A program made the translations under genes and the position numbers. A model generated the notes under the pieces. It had not been told where the DNA came from. It saw only the letters and a list, made by a program, of their open reading frames with translations, and made no database searches. A DNA stretch of 64,000 bases, taken from positions 185,413 through 249,412 of the forward strand of contig NZ_JAGGJY010000003.1 of the NCBI RefSeq assembly GCF_017873245.1, in the 5' to 3' direction. This DNA comes from Clostridium tertium (GTDB taxonomy: Bacteria > Bacillota > Clostridia > Clostridiales > Clostridiaceae). Shown piece by piece: positions 1 to 9,038 of this stretch (positions are counted from its first letter, which is position 1; the number at the start of each line of letters is the position of its first letter).

Positions 1-174
1 TACTGTTATTATGATAACCAAAAAAATATCATTATTACTAGCCCAATTAATATATCCCATTTTATCAGCTGCAATAATACCAAGAGTGGTAGATCCAATT
101 GCTAATGTTAATGAAAAGGGACGGAATGCTTTCCAAGAATCCTTAATAAATTTCGATAGATACTCTATATCCAC
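1..174 (-). CDS. UbiA-family prenyltransferase (MenA-like), N-terminal part only
   Basis: Integral-membrane prenyltransferase that would attach a polyprenyl chain to an aromatic acceptor. Only about the first 58 codons are inside the window; the gene runs off the left edge. Read on the minus strand, a GTG start at 174 follows a GAGGTGATT ribosome binding site. The protein opens with a short amphipathic stretch and then KAFRPFSLTLAIGSTTLG, the typical UbiA/MenA N-terminus before the first membrane helix. The substrate cannot be told from this part. A broken C-terminal relative lies at 28265-28707. The plus-strand reading frame over the same bases is a shadow. Confidence 0.7.
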   Translation of the reverse strand, partial: MDIEYLSKFIKDSWKAFRPFSLTLAIGSTTLGIIAADKMGYINWASNNDIFLVIIITV

Positions 175-323
175 GTTAATCACCTCATATATTTAATTGC
201 AATTTTAAATTTTATCATAAAAGGATAGTTCTTTCAAATTATTAAAATATATATAAAAGTATTATCTAAGAATTTCGATAGAAGTGTTAAGTTTTTCGTA
301 TGGAAGTTATTACAAGATAAATT

Positions 324-349
324 TATAATAATAGATGTAAACGAAATCA
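324..349 (+). promoter_or_regulatory. mgl promoter -10 and CcpA cre site
   Basis: A TATAAT hexamer at 324-329 has no good -35 at the usual distance, as expected for an activator-dependent promoter. Just downstream, 335-349 reads ATGTAAACGAAATCA, which fits the cre consensus WTGNAANCGNWNNCW at every fixed position. A cre immediately after the -10 would block the promoter when CcpA is bound, that is, on preferred sugars. The activator is probably the YesN-type regulator at 4628; its site was not identified. Confidence 0.6.
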
Positions 350-388
350 ATTAAGTGTTAACGATTTTATAAAAGGTGGAGGGTTAAT

Positions 389-1435
389 ATGAAAAAGGTT
401 AAAAAATTACTTACAATGGCAATGGCTACTGTTATGGTTACAGCTTCATTAGTTGGCTGTGGTGGAAATAGTGGAGGTTCTAATGGTGGAGATACTTCAA
501 AAGGAGACAAGGTTAAGGTTGGAGTATGTTTATACAAATTCGATGATACTTATATTTCTACAGTTCGTCAAAGTTTAGAAAAAATACAATCTGAAAATCC
601 AGATAAAGTTGAGTTCACTTTCTATGATGGAAAAGGTGACCAAGCTACTCAAAATGACAGTATAGATACATTACTTCAAAAAGATGTAGATCTTTTATTA
701 GTTAACTTAGTAGATACAGGAGCTGCACCTACAGTAATTGATAAGATTAAAACTGCAGAGAAACCTGTAGTACTATTCAATAGAGAACCATCAGCAGATT
801 CAATAAAGGCATATGACAAGGCTATATTTGTTGGAACAAATGCAAAAGAAGCTGGAGTTATGCAAGGAGAAATACTGTCAAAGGTATGGGAAAAAGATAA
901 AGCTGCTATAGATAAGAATGGAGATGGAGTATTACAATATGTAATGCTAAAAGGTGAACCTGATAATCCAGAAGCAGTTGCAAGAACTCAATATTCTGTT
1001 TCAACTTTAAATGATAAAGGAGTTAAGACAGAAGAATTAGCACTTCAAGTTTGTAACTGGGACCAAGCATTAGCACAAAATGCTACTGAAGCATGGTTCT
1101 CAAAATTTGGTGACAAGATTGAAGCTGTAATTGCTAATAATGATGGTATGGCTCAAGGTGCTATAGCTGCATTACAAGCTCAAGGTTATAACAATGGTGA
1201 TGCTGCAAAAACTATCCCAGTTGTAGGTGTTGATGCTACAGCAGCAGCACAAGACTTAATTGGAAAAGGATTTATGTTAGGATCAGTTCTTCAAGATGCA
1301 GAAGGAATGGCAAAAGCATTATATGAAACTGGAATGAACTTAGCTGGTGGAAAGAGTGCTGTAGAAGGTACTTCATATAAATTTGATGATACAGGAGTTG
1401 CTGTACGTATTCCATATCAAGAATATGTTAAATAA
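389..1435 (+). CDS. mglB: Galactose/methyl-galactoside ABC transporter substrate-binding lipoprotein
   Basis: Extracytoplasmic sugar-binding lipoprotein feeding the MglA/MglC importer. The 348-residue protein has a lysine-rich start, a hydrophobic signal segment and a lipobox (SLVGC, Cys about 24) followed by a Gly/Ser/Asn linker. The rest is a type I periplasmic-binding fold beginning KVGVCLYKFDDTYIST and containing the Ca-loop-like DKNGDGVLQ stretch typical of MglB. The ATG follows a GGTGGAGGG ribosome binding site. The next two genes encode the ATPase and permease, and a strong stem-loop separates it from mglA. A paralogue lies at 9039. Galactose or glucose is the most likely ligand from family knowledge. 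Confidence 0.9.
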   Translation: MKKVKKLLTMAMATVMVTASLVGCGGNSGGSNGGDTSKGDKVKVGVCLYKFDDTYISTVRQSLEKIQSENPDKVEFTFYDGKGDQATQNDSIDTLLQKDVDLLLVNLVDTGAAPTVIDKIKTAEKPVVLFNREPSADSIKAYDKAIFVGTNAKEAGVMQGEILSKVWEKDKAAIDKNGDGVLQYVMLKGEPDNPEAVARTQYSVSTLNDKGVKTEELALQVCNWDQALAQNATEAWFSKFGDKIEAVIANNDGMAQGAIAALQAQGYNNGDAAKTIPVVGVDATAAAQDLIGKGFMLGSVLQDAEGMAKALYETGMNLAGGKSAVEGTSYKFDDTGVAVRIPYQEYVK

Positions 1436-1457
1436 TATAAACAAATAAATTTCCTCT

Positions 1458-1489
1458 AAACTGCATAGTGTATTTTCACTATGCAGTTT
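1458..1489 (+). promoter_or_regulatory. Intra-operon stem-loop between mglB and mglA
   Basis: A perfect 13-bp inverted repeat (arms 1458-1470 and 1477-1489) with a 6-nt loop and no uridine tract after it. In binding-protein operons such hairpins protect the upstream message or partly attenuate read-through, giving more binding protein than transporter. The function here is inferred. Confidence 0.6.
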
Positions 1490-1520
1490 AATAAATAATA
1501 GAAAAGTGGTGAAGTAAGTT

Positions 1521-3020
1521 ATGGCAGATACAAAATATGTTCTTGAAATGACAGATATATGTAAAGAATTTCCAGGGGTTAAAGCGCTAGATAATGTCCA
1601 ATTAAAAGTAAGACCAGGAACTGTACATGCTTTAATGGGTGAAAATGGAGCAGGTAAATCTACTTTAATGAAATGTTTATTCGGTGTTTATATTGAAGAT
1701 GGTGGAGAAATTTTAATAGATGGTGAAAAAAGCAAGTTTTCTAATCCAAAGCAAGCAATGGATAATGGCGTTGCTATGGTTCACCAAGAATTAAACCAAG
1801 TTTTACAAAGAAATGTTATGGATAATATATGGCTTGGAAGATATCCAGGAAATGCTGGAATTGTAAGCGAAAAAGTAATGTATGAAGAAACTAAAAAAAT
1901 ATTAGATGAACTTGAAATAGATGTTAATCCAAAGGTTAAAATGGCAAAATTATCTGTTTCGCAAAGACAAATGGTTGAAATTGCAAAAGCAGTTTCATAT
2001 AATGCAAAAATACTAGTTTTAGATGAACCAACATCATCATTAACTACAGAAGAGGTTAAGCATTTATTTAGAATAATTAATAAATTAAAGGCTAAAGGCT
2101 GCGGTATTATATATATTTCTCATAAAATGGAGGAGATTCTTGAAATTTCCGATGACGTTACAATAATGCGTGATGGTAAATGGATAGATACAATTCCTGC
2201 AAAAGATCTTACAACTGATAAAATAATTAAGTTAATGGTTGGTCGTGATTTAACTAATAGATTCCCACCAAAGACAAATAAGCCAGGAGAGGTAATATTA
2301 GAAGTGAAAAATCTAACTGGTACATATCAACCATCTATAAAGGATGTATCTTTTGAACTTAAAAAAGGAGAAATTTTAGGGGTTGCTGGACTTGTTGGAT
2401 CAAAAAGAACGGAATTATTAGAAACTATATTTGGAATAGCTCGTCATAATGAAGGCGAAGTAATATTACATGGTAAGAAAGTTGAAAATACAGATTCAAG
2501 AAGAGCAATAAAAAATGGATTTGCATTGTTGACAGAAGAACGTAGATCAACAGGAATATTTGGACAACTTGATATAAAATTTAATACAATGATTGCTAAT
2601 ATAGATGGATATAGTAAATTTGGTGTATTAGATAATAAAAAGATGACTGAAGATACTAAATGGACAATAGATAGTATGAAGGTAAAAACTCCAAGTCAAA
2701 AGACGGCTATTAGAACTCTTTCAGGAGGTAACCAACAAAAAGTAATCATAGGAAGATGGCTTTTAACTAATCCAGAAATACTACTATTGGATGAGCCAAC
2801 AAGAGGAATAGATGTTGGAGCTAAATATGAAATTTATCAACTTATTATAGATTTAGCTAATAAAGGCAAAGGGGTTATAGTTGTATCCTCTGAAATGCCA
2901 GAATTATTAGGAATATGTGATAGAATACTTGTAATGTCAAACGGAAGAGTAGCAGGGATAGGTGAGGCAGATAAATTGTCACAAGAAGATATTATGGCTA
3001 TGGCTGCTAAATATATTTAG
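1521..3020 (+). CDS. mglA: Sugar ABC transporter ATPase MglA (two nucleotide-binding domains)
   Basis: Cytoplasmic ATPase that drives galactoside import with MglC. The 499 residues contain two ABC domains. The N-terminal domain (about 7-240) has Walker [10 protein letters not shown], signature LSVSQRQ and Walker [11 protein letters not shown]. The C-terminal domain (about 255-495) has the degenerate P-loop GLVGSKRTE usual in the RbsA/MglA family but an intact signature LSGGNQQK and LLLDEPTRG. Length and layout are normal. The start follows GTGGTGAAG. It is 17 nt upstream of mglC, so the two are surely co-transcribed. Confidence 0.93.
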   Translation: MADTKYVLEMTDICKEFPGVKALDNVQLKVRPGTVHALMGENGAGKSTLMKCLFGVYIEDGGEILIDGEKSKFSNPKQAMDNGVAMVHQELNQVLQRNVMDNIWLGRYPGNAGIVSEKVMYEETKKILDELEIDVNPKVKMAKLSVSQRQMVEIAKAVSYNAKILVLDEPTSSLTTEEVKHLFRIINKLKAKGCGIIYISHKMEEILEISDDVTIMRDGKWIDTIPAKDLTTDKIIKLMVGRDLTNRFPPKTNKPGEVILEVKNLTGTYQPSIKDVSFELKKGEILGVAGLVGSKRTELLETIFGIARHNEGEVILHGKKVENTDSRRAIKNGFALLTEERRSTGIFGQLDIKFNTMIANIDGYSKFGVLDNKKMTEDTKWTIDSMKVKTPSQKTAIRTLSGGNQQKVIIGRWLLTNPEILLLDEPTRGIDVGAKYEIYQLIIDLANKGKGVIVVSSEMPELLGICDRILVMSNGRVAGIGEADKLSQEDIMAMAAKYI

Positions 3021-3036
3021 GATAGAGGTGTAACTT

Positions 3037-4059
3037 ATGAACAAAGTTAAATTTAATAAAGAGTCTTTACAAAATTTCCTACTAAATTATGCACTATATA
3101 TAGTATTGTTTATAATGATAGTGTTCTTTGTTATAAAGGAACCAGGGTTCCTTTCATTGAAGAATTTTACTAATATTTTAAGTCAAGCATCAACACGTGG
3201 TATCCTTGCATTAGGGGTAGCAGGACTTATAGTACTTCAAGGTACAGACCTTTCAGCAGGACGTATATTAGGCTTTACAGCTATAATATCAGCATCATTA
3301 TTACAATCAACAACATATGCTGCTAGAATGTATCCAGATCTACCAGCATTACCACTAATATTACCAATGCTTTTAGCAATAGTTATAGGTGGTATATTTG
3401 GTGCAATAAATGGATTCGGGGTAGCGAAGCTCAAGGTCCATGCATTTATTATTACTTTGGGTACTCAACTTATAGCTTATGGAGCATCATGTTTATATAT
3501 TGATAGACCTCCACTAGGAGCTCAACCAGTTGCTAACTTAGATGAAAGATATACAAGGTTTGTTAATGGTTACTTAAAGTTAGGTAGTGTGGAAATTCCA
3601 TATTTAGTATTCTATCTTGCAATAGTTGCAGCTATTATGTGGTTTGTATGGAATAAAACAAAGCTTGGTAAAAATATGTTTGCTATTGGGGGAAATCCAG
3701 AAGCAGCAGCAGTTTCAGGTGTTAACTTAGTTAAGAATATTATGATTATATTTGTAATATCAGGTGTACTTTATGGATTAGCTGGATTCCTAGAAGCAGC
3801 TAGAGCAGGATCTACAACAACAAGTACCGGATTTAATTATGAATTAGATGCAATTTCAGCTTGTGTTGTTGGTGGGGTATCCTTTACAGGTGGTATTGGT
3901 ACAATCCCAGGAGTTCTTATAGGTACTGTATTACTTCAAGTTATAAACTATGGATTAAACTTCATTGGAGTAAATGCTTATTGGCAATATATAATAAGAG
4001 GTTTAATAATAATAGTAGCTGTTTCATTAGACGTAAGAAAATATATAGCTAAAAAATAA
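3037..4059 (+). CDS. mglC: Galactoside ABC transporter permease MglC
   Basis: Membrane permease of the Mgl importer (BPD_transp_2 family). At 340 residues it has about ten hydrophobic segments. It carries the conserved QGTDLSAGR loop near residue 70 and the cytoplasmic coupling loop GGNPEAAAVSGV near residue 222, which contacts the ATPase. The C-terminal VGGVSFTGGIGTIPGVL segment is characteristic of the RbsC/MglC family. It starts 17 nt after mglA behind GATAGAGGTG and is followed by a small membrane-protein gene before the operon terminator. Confidence 0.92.
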   Translation: MNKVKFNKESLQNFLLNYALYIVLFIMIVFFVIKEPGFLSLKNFTNILSQASTRGILALGVAGLIVLQGTDLSAGRILGFTAIISASLLQSTTYAARMYPDLPALPLILPMLLAIVIGGIFGAINGFGVAKLKVHAFIITLGTQLIAYGASCLYIDRPPLGAQPVANLDERYTRFVNGYLKLGSVEIPYLVFYLAIVAAIMWFVWNKTKLGKNMFAIGGNPEAAAVSGVNLVKNIMIIFVISGVLYGLAGFLEAARAGSTTTSTGFNYELDAISACVVGGVSFTGGIGTIPGVLIGTVLLQVINYGLNFIGVNAYWQYIIRGLIIIVAVSLDVRKYIAKK

Positions 4060-4081
4060 TTTAAAAAGGAAATGATGTTAA

Positions 4082-4246
4082 ATGGAAAATGAAGCTGTAA
4101 AGGAAAAAGTAGATGAAGTTCCTAAGAAAAATATGAGGGATACATTATATGGAAATTTAGATGTATCAGTTAAAACAATGGATAGAGTTATTGCAGTATT
4201 ATTTGTATTATTAGCATTATCATTGATAATAGGAGCGTTAGTATAA
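4082..4246 (+). CDS. Small single-pass membrane protein at the end of the mgl operon
   Basis: A 54-residue reading frame starting 22 nt after mglC, behind AAAAGGAAATG. The first half is charged (it begins MENEAVKEKVDE) and the last 20 residues form one hydrophobic helix, VIAVLFVLLALSLIIGALV, ending at the stop. This predicts a tail-anchored or N-in membrane peptide. I do not recognise a named family. Its place between mglC and the terminator suggests an accessory role with the Mgl transporter, but that is inference. Good ribosome binding site, no overlap with other genes and a protein-like composition support it as real. Confidence 0.7.
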   Translation: MENEAVKEKVDEVPKKNMRDTLYGNLDVSVKTMDRVIAVLFVLLALSLIIGALV

Positions 4247-4266
4247 AAATATAATATTAATCATAG

Positions 4267-4305
4267 AAATAGGATGAGAATAAACATATCTCATCCTATT
4301 TTTGT
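4267..4305 (+). terminator. Rho-independent terminator of the mgl operon
   Basis: 13-bp stem (4267-4279 with 4289-4301), 9-nt loop, then a T-rich tract. The remaining bases to 4627 hold no gene, only AT-rich sequence presumably containing the promoter of the sensor operon. Confidence 0.85.
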
Positions 4306-4627
4306 TGTTTGAGAATATTTACATGAAAATTATTACAAAAATATGTTATAATTAATTTTAAGATTTAGAAAATTTAGGTTTAACTTTGAATTACCAATTT
4401 TTTTGAAAATGTAAATTTGATTTTATTATATAAGAGTTGAAATTATAAAAATGTGCATACATATTTAATTATTTGCATAAGGTGTTATATTAATCTTAGG
4501 TATAATAATTATTAAATAGGTATAAAGGGGATTTAAAATTATAATTATTAAAACTATTGCTAAAGAGATACTGTTAGTCAAATTTATTCTTTTAGAAACT
4601 TATAGTTTTTATATAGGAGGATTATTT

Positions 4628-6238
4628 ATGGGGTTATATAAACTGATGATTGTAGATGATGAAGAGGAGATAAGACTTGGAGTTATAAAAAAAATTAATT
4701 GGGAAGAACATGGATTTATTGTTGTAGGTGATGCTGAAAATGGACAAGATGCTTTAGAAATGGCAGAAAAGTTACATCCAGATGTAATAATGACAGATAT
4801 AAAAATGCCTTTTATGGATGGGTTAGAGTTAGGTAGAAAAGTTACGGATATAATGCCTTCTACAAAAATAATAATTTTTTCTGGCTCTGATGATTTGGAA
4901 TATGCACATAAGGCAATAAAGATAAATGTAGTTGAGTATGTTTTAAAGCCAATTAATTCAATTGAGCTTATAGAAGTTCTAAAGAGATTAAAAGAAAAAT
5001 TGGACAAGGAATATGATGCAAAAAGAAATGTGGAAACATTAAGGAATCATTATGTAGAAAGTATTCCTGTAATAAGAGAGCAGTTTCTTATTGGAGCCTT
5101 AGAAGGAAGAATAACTAGAGAAAAGTGGATAGAAGATGAGAAAAAGTTAGGATTAGATTTTATAGAAAAGTATCTATCAGTTGCAATAATAGGTGTTGAT
5201 GGAAATATAAGCTCTAATGAAGAAGATTTAGAATTACAAAATGATATTGGTTTATTATCTATATCAATAAAAAATATAGTAGATGAAACGATGGAGAATT
5301 ATTGCAAGTTTATAAGTTTTCCATATTTAGATAAGGTTGTAGTTTTGAGTAGTTTCAATGAAAAGGATAACATAATGAACTTTATAAAAGGGTTAAATGA
5401 AGTTTGTAAAGTTTTTGAATGTGTATTTGGAGGTACTATATCTGCAGGGGTAGGTAGGATATGTGATGATATATCAAAAATAAGATTTTCTTATAGCACA
5501 GCTCAAAGTGCATTAAATTATAGACCGATATTGGGTAATGGAAAAACTATATATATTGATGATGTTGAACCAGACAATTCAATTCAATTACAATTTGATG
5601 AGCAAGATGAAGTTAAATTTTTAAATACTATAAAATTATCTACAGAGAGTGAAATACAAGAAGTTGTAAATGGTATATTTAAAGTAGTTGAAGAATCTTG
5701 TATACCATTGGAAAAGTATAGAATTTATATAATGGAGATACTGACATCTATGCTTAAGTTAACGCAAACATATAATATAGAAATTAACGACGTATTTGGT
5801 GAAAATTTTAATTGTTATATGGGATTAGACCGTTTAGATTCTATAGAAGAAATAAAAGGATGGTTTATAAATAAGTCTATTAAACTGAATAAGCTTATAA
5901 AGAAGGAACGTGTTAATTCCTCAATGCTTTTAGTGGAAAAGGCCAAAAGTTATATAAAGGAAAATTACAATGATTTTGAAATATCAGTTGAAAAATTATG
6001 CTCAGAATTACATGTGAGTCCAACTTATTTTTCTACTATATTTAAAAAGGAAACTGATATGAGCTTTGTAAACTATCTTACTTCAGTACGACTAGAAGAA
6101 GCTGTGAAATTACTAAATACTACTGATGATAAAACATATATGATTGCTACAAAGGTAGGATATCAAGAAGCAAATTATTTTAGTTATGTATTTAAAAAGA
6201 AATTTGGAATAGCGCCATCAAGATATAGAAAGAACTGA
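4628..6238 (+). CDS. YesN-type response regulator (receiver + AraC HTH)
   Basis: Cytoplasmic response regulator of 536 residues. The N-terminal receiver domain (about 3-120) has the acidic pair DDEEE, phospho-acceptor Asp in DVIMTDIKMP, and the Lys in VLKPINS. A long middle region (about 125-420) is typical of YesN regulators. The C-terminal AraC double helix-turn-helix (about 430-535) ends with the family signature around YFSYVFKKKFGIAPSRYRK. The start follows TATAGGAGG. It is first in an operon with a YesM kinase and two sugar-binding proteins, and lies downstream of mglBAC, which is its most likely target. Confidence 0.9.
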   Translation: MGLYKLMIVDDEEEIRLGVIKKINWEEHGFIVVGDAENGQDALEMAEKLHPDVIMTDIKMPFMDGLELGRKVTDIMPSTKIIIFSGSDDLEYAHKAIKINVVEYVLKPINSIELIEVLKRLKEKLDKEYDAKRNVETLRNHYVESIPVIREQFLIGALEGRITREKWIEDEKKLGLDFIEKYLSVAIIGVDGNISSNEEDLELQNDIGLLSISIKNIVDETMENYCKFISFPYLDKVVVLSSFNEKDNIMNFIKGLNEVCKVFECVFGGTISAGVGRICDDISKIRFSYSTAQSALNYRPILGNGKTIYIDDVEPDNSIQLQFDEQDEVKFLNTIKLSTESEIQEVVNGIFKVVEESCIPLEKYRIYIMEILTSMLKLTQTYNIEINDVFGENFNCYMGLDRLDSIEEIKGWFINKSIKLNKLIKKERVNSSMLLVEKAKSYIKENYNDFEISVEKLCSELHVSPTYFSTIFKKETDMSFVNYLTSVRLEEAVKLLNTTDDKTYMIATKVGYQEANYFSYVFKKKFGIAPSRYRKN

Positions 6239-6248
6239 GTGAGTTAAT

Positions 6249-8042
6249 ATGCTAAATTCTATTAAGAGTAAAATAATCGGTTATTATAAAAAAGCTAGTA
6301 TTCAATATATAATATCTATATCTTTTACAATAGTAGCTGTTATTGGAATGATAGTTGTAGGTGGAGCTCTTTACTTAAGATTTACTAACTCAACAGAAGA
6401 AATGGTTTTAAAAAATAATAAATCTATATTAGAGCAAGTAAACTTAAACTTAGATAGCTACTTAAGAAAAATGATGAAGATATCAGATACTATATATTAT
6501 AGAGCTATAAAGAAAACAGATTTATCAGATGAAAATATAGATAAAGAAATGGACTTAATTTATGAAGCCAATAAAGATTATTTAATAAGTATTAGCTTAT
6601 TTTCGGATTATGGTGAAGTAATAGCTTCGTATCCATTACAACAATTAAAAAATAACATTGACCCTAGAGAAAGTGAATGGTTTCAAAGTGCAATAAGCAA
6701 GAGAGAAAATTTACATTTTTCTACTCCACATGTGCAAAATTTATTTTATGATCCTAATTATAAATACACTTGGGTAGTATCTTTAAGTAGAGCAGTTGAA
6801 ATTACTGAAAGTGGTAGAATTAATGGTGGAGTTCTTTTAGTAGATATGAACTTTAGTGGTATAGAACAAATATGTAAAAATGTTGATATGGGGAAAAATG
6901 GATATGTTTATCTTATAGATAGAGATGGAGAAATAATATATCACCCAAGACAGCAATTAATATATTCTGATTTAATAAAAGAAAATAATTATGAAGCAGC
7001 AAAATATGAGGATGGGAATCACGTTGAAAAATTTGAAGGTGATAAAAGATTAGTAACAGTGAAAACAGTTGGATATACTGGATGGAAGATAGTTGCTATA
7101 TCACCAATGACAGATATTACAGCTGATTATTATGAAATTAGGGTATTTGCTATATTTATGATGTTTTTTGCTATATTTACATTAATTTCAATAAATATGT
7201 TTGTATCATCAAGAATAGCAAATCCTATAAAAGAATTAGAAAAGTCAGTTAACGAATTTGAAAACGGAGTAGTTAATTTAAATATATCAGAAAGTGGTTC
7301 TTATGAAATTCAACATTTAGGAAAAGCAATTAAGTCAATGGTAAAACAAATGAATATGTTAATGGAAAATATAATGAATGAACAAGAGGCAAAGCGAAAA
7401 AGTGAATTAAATGCATTGCAAGCGCAAATAAATCCACATTTTTTATATAATACTTTAGATTCTATTATATGGATGATAGAAAATGAAAATTATGATGGTG
7501 CTATAGTAATGGTTACAGCCCTAGCAAGATTTTTTAGAATAAGTTTGAGCAAGGGTAAAAATGTAATAACTGTTAAGGATGAGTTAGAGCATGCTAGATA
7601 TTACTTAACAATACAAAATATACGTTATAAAAATAAGTTCACTTATGATATTAAAGCAGAAGAAGAGGTTTTAAATCTCACTAGTATTAAATTAATAATT
7701 CAGCCACTGATTGAAAATGCTATTTATCATGGTATGGAATATATGAGTGGTGATGGAGATATTCTCGTACAAGCTTATTTGAAGAATGATGAATTATATA
7801 TAGATATTATTGATAATGGGCTTGGAATGCCTCAAGAGGTTGCAGATAAATTACTAACTAATGAAAATGGAGTTCAAAAGAAAGGTTCAGGAATAGGACT
7901 TAGAAACGTTCATGAGAGAATAAAATTATACTTTGGAGATAGCTATGGATTAGAGATATATAGTGAACCTGATGAAGGTACCACAATAAGAATTCATATG
8001 CCATCTATAGATTTTTATAGTATTAAGGAGGATAAAAAGTGA
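6249..8042 (+). CDS. YesM/LytS-type sensor histidine kinase
   Basis: Membrane sensor kinase of 597 residues. A helix at about 20-44 is followed by a large extracellular Cache-like domain (about 45-295), a second helix (about 300-320), a HAMP segment (SSRIANPIKELEKSV), and the His_kinase domain with the phospho-acceptor His in QAQINPHFLYNTLDS. The C-terminal ATPase domain has the N-box PLIENAIYHG and the G-box GSGIGLRNV. It begins 10 nt after the regulator gene and its stop overlaps the next start (GTGA), so the binding protein that follows is translationally coupled. It probably receives sugar information from that protein. Confidence 0.9.
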   Translation: MLNSIKSKIIGYYKKASIQYIISISFTIVAVIGMIVVGGALYLRFTNSTEEMVLKNNKSILEQVNLNLDSYLRKMMKISDTIYYRAIKKTDLSDENIDKEMDLIYEANKDYLISISLFSDYGEVIASYPLQQLKNNIDPRESEWFQSAISKRENLHFSTPHVQNLFYDPNYKYTWVVSLSRAVEITESGRINGGVLLVDMNFSGIEQICKNVDMGKNGYVYLIDRDGEIIYHPRQQLIYSDLIKENNYEAAKYEDGNHVEKFEGDKRLVTVKTVGYTGWKIVAISPMTDITADYYEIRVFAIFMMFFAIFTLISINMFVSSRIANPIKELEKSVNEFENGVVNLNISESGSYEIQHLGKAIKSMVKQMNMLMENIMNEQEAKRKSELNALQAQINPHFLYNTLDSIIWMIENENYDGAIVMVTALARFFRISLSKGKNVITVKDELEHARYYLTIQNIRYKNKFTYDIKAEEEVLNLTSIKLIIQPLIENAIYHGMEYMSGDGDILVQAYLKNDELYIDIIDNGLGMPQEVADKLLTNENGVQKKGSGIGLRNVHERIKLYFGDSYGLEIYSEPDEGTTIRIHMPSIDFYSIKEDKK

Positions 8043-9010
8043 AGATAAAAAAGAAATTAGTTTTCATAATTTTATTTATAATGCTTATTTCTTCCTTTTT
8101 AGTATTATTAAATGAAGGTAAAAAAAAGGACGTTAAGGTTTATAATTTTTCAGTAATAATTAGAGGGAAAAATAGTGAAGGGTGGAGGATAATAAAAGAG
8201 GGGATGGAGCAAGCAGCTTCTGAGATGAACGTAAATATAAGATTTTTAACACTTTTAGAGGAAAATAGTATTAAGGAGCAAACTGAATTAATAGAGAGAG
8301 AATTAAATGATGGCACAGATGCAATACTTATATCTCCAACAGATTATAATGCTATGGCAAGTACTATAGAGAACGTGAGAAAAAAGGTACCTGTAGTTTT
8401 ATTTGAATCTAATATAGAAACTAAGCAAAATATACCATATATATCATGCGATAATTATGAATTGGGGCAGAGTCTAGCAGAGGAAATAGTGAGAAATGGA
8501 AATACGAGAAGTAAAGTTTCTATTATAAAAAGTGATTTAAACTGTAGTAGCATAAATGAAAGATATTTAGGATTTGTAGATGAAATAGAGAAAAGTAAAA
8601 ATACTTATGAATTCTTAGAATTACCAAGGGATGAAGTACAACTTTATAATAAAGTTAGAGAAATTATAGAGAATAATGAAACTGATGTAATAATTACATT
8701 TGAGCCAAATATTTTAGAGAGTATAGGAAAAGCTAAGAAGTATGTATTAAGTACTAACAATTTAAAATATAATGTTGAATTATATGGGACAGGTAGTACA
8801 AGCTTAATAATATCTTTAATTGAAGAAAATGTAATAAATTCAATAGCTATGCAAAATGAATTTAATGTTGGATATTTAAGTGTAAAGGCTTCTGTTTCAC
8901 AAATTGAAGAAAAATCAATTGATGATAGCATAATAACATCAACTATAATCAATAGTAGAAATATGTACTCTAAAGAAAATCAAAGGATGTTATTTCCCTT
9001 TGTAAGGTGA
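8039..9010 (+). CDS. Membrane-anchored sugar-binding protein, probable kinase partner
   Basis: A 323-residue type I periplasmic-binding-fold protein. It has an N-terminal hydrophobic anchor (about 7-24) with no lipobox Cys and no obvious cleavage site, so it likely stays tethered to the membrane. The body has the Peripla_BP_4 layout (GWRIIKEGMEQAA; ILISPTDYNAM; VVLFESN). The GTG start overlaps the kinase stop by 4 nt. In the known XylFII-LytS/YesN system of C. beijerinckii, a binding protein encoded with the kinase acts as an extracellular sugar sensor. The same arrangement here suggests a sensory, not transport, role. The ligand is unknown. Confidence 0.75.
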   Translation: MKIKKKLVFIILFIMLISSFLVLLNEGKKKDVKVYNFSVIIRGKNSEGWRIIKEGMEQAASEMNVNIRFLTLLEENSIKEQTELIERELNDGTDAILISPTDYNAMASTIENVRKKVPVVLFESNIETKQNIPYISCDNYELGQSLAEEIVRNGNTRSKVSIIKSDLNCSSINERYLGFVDEIEKSKNTYEFLELPRDEVQLYNKVREIIENNETDVIITFEPNILESIGKAKKYVLSTNNLKYNVELYGTGSTSLIISLIEENVINSIAMQNEFNVGYLSVKASVSQIEEKSIDDSIITSTIINSRNMYSKENQRMLFPFVR

Positions 9011-9038
9011 TAAATTTAATGCTTTATAGGAGGTTAGG

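Noticed and set aside
11..196. 61-codon plus-strand frame at the left edge
   Set aside because: It is antisense to a well-supported UbiA-type N-terminus with its own GTG start and ribosome binding site.
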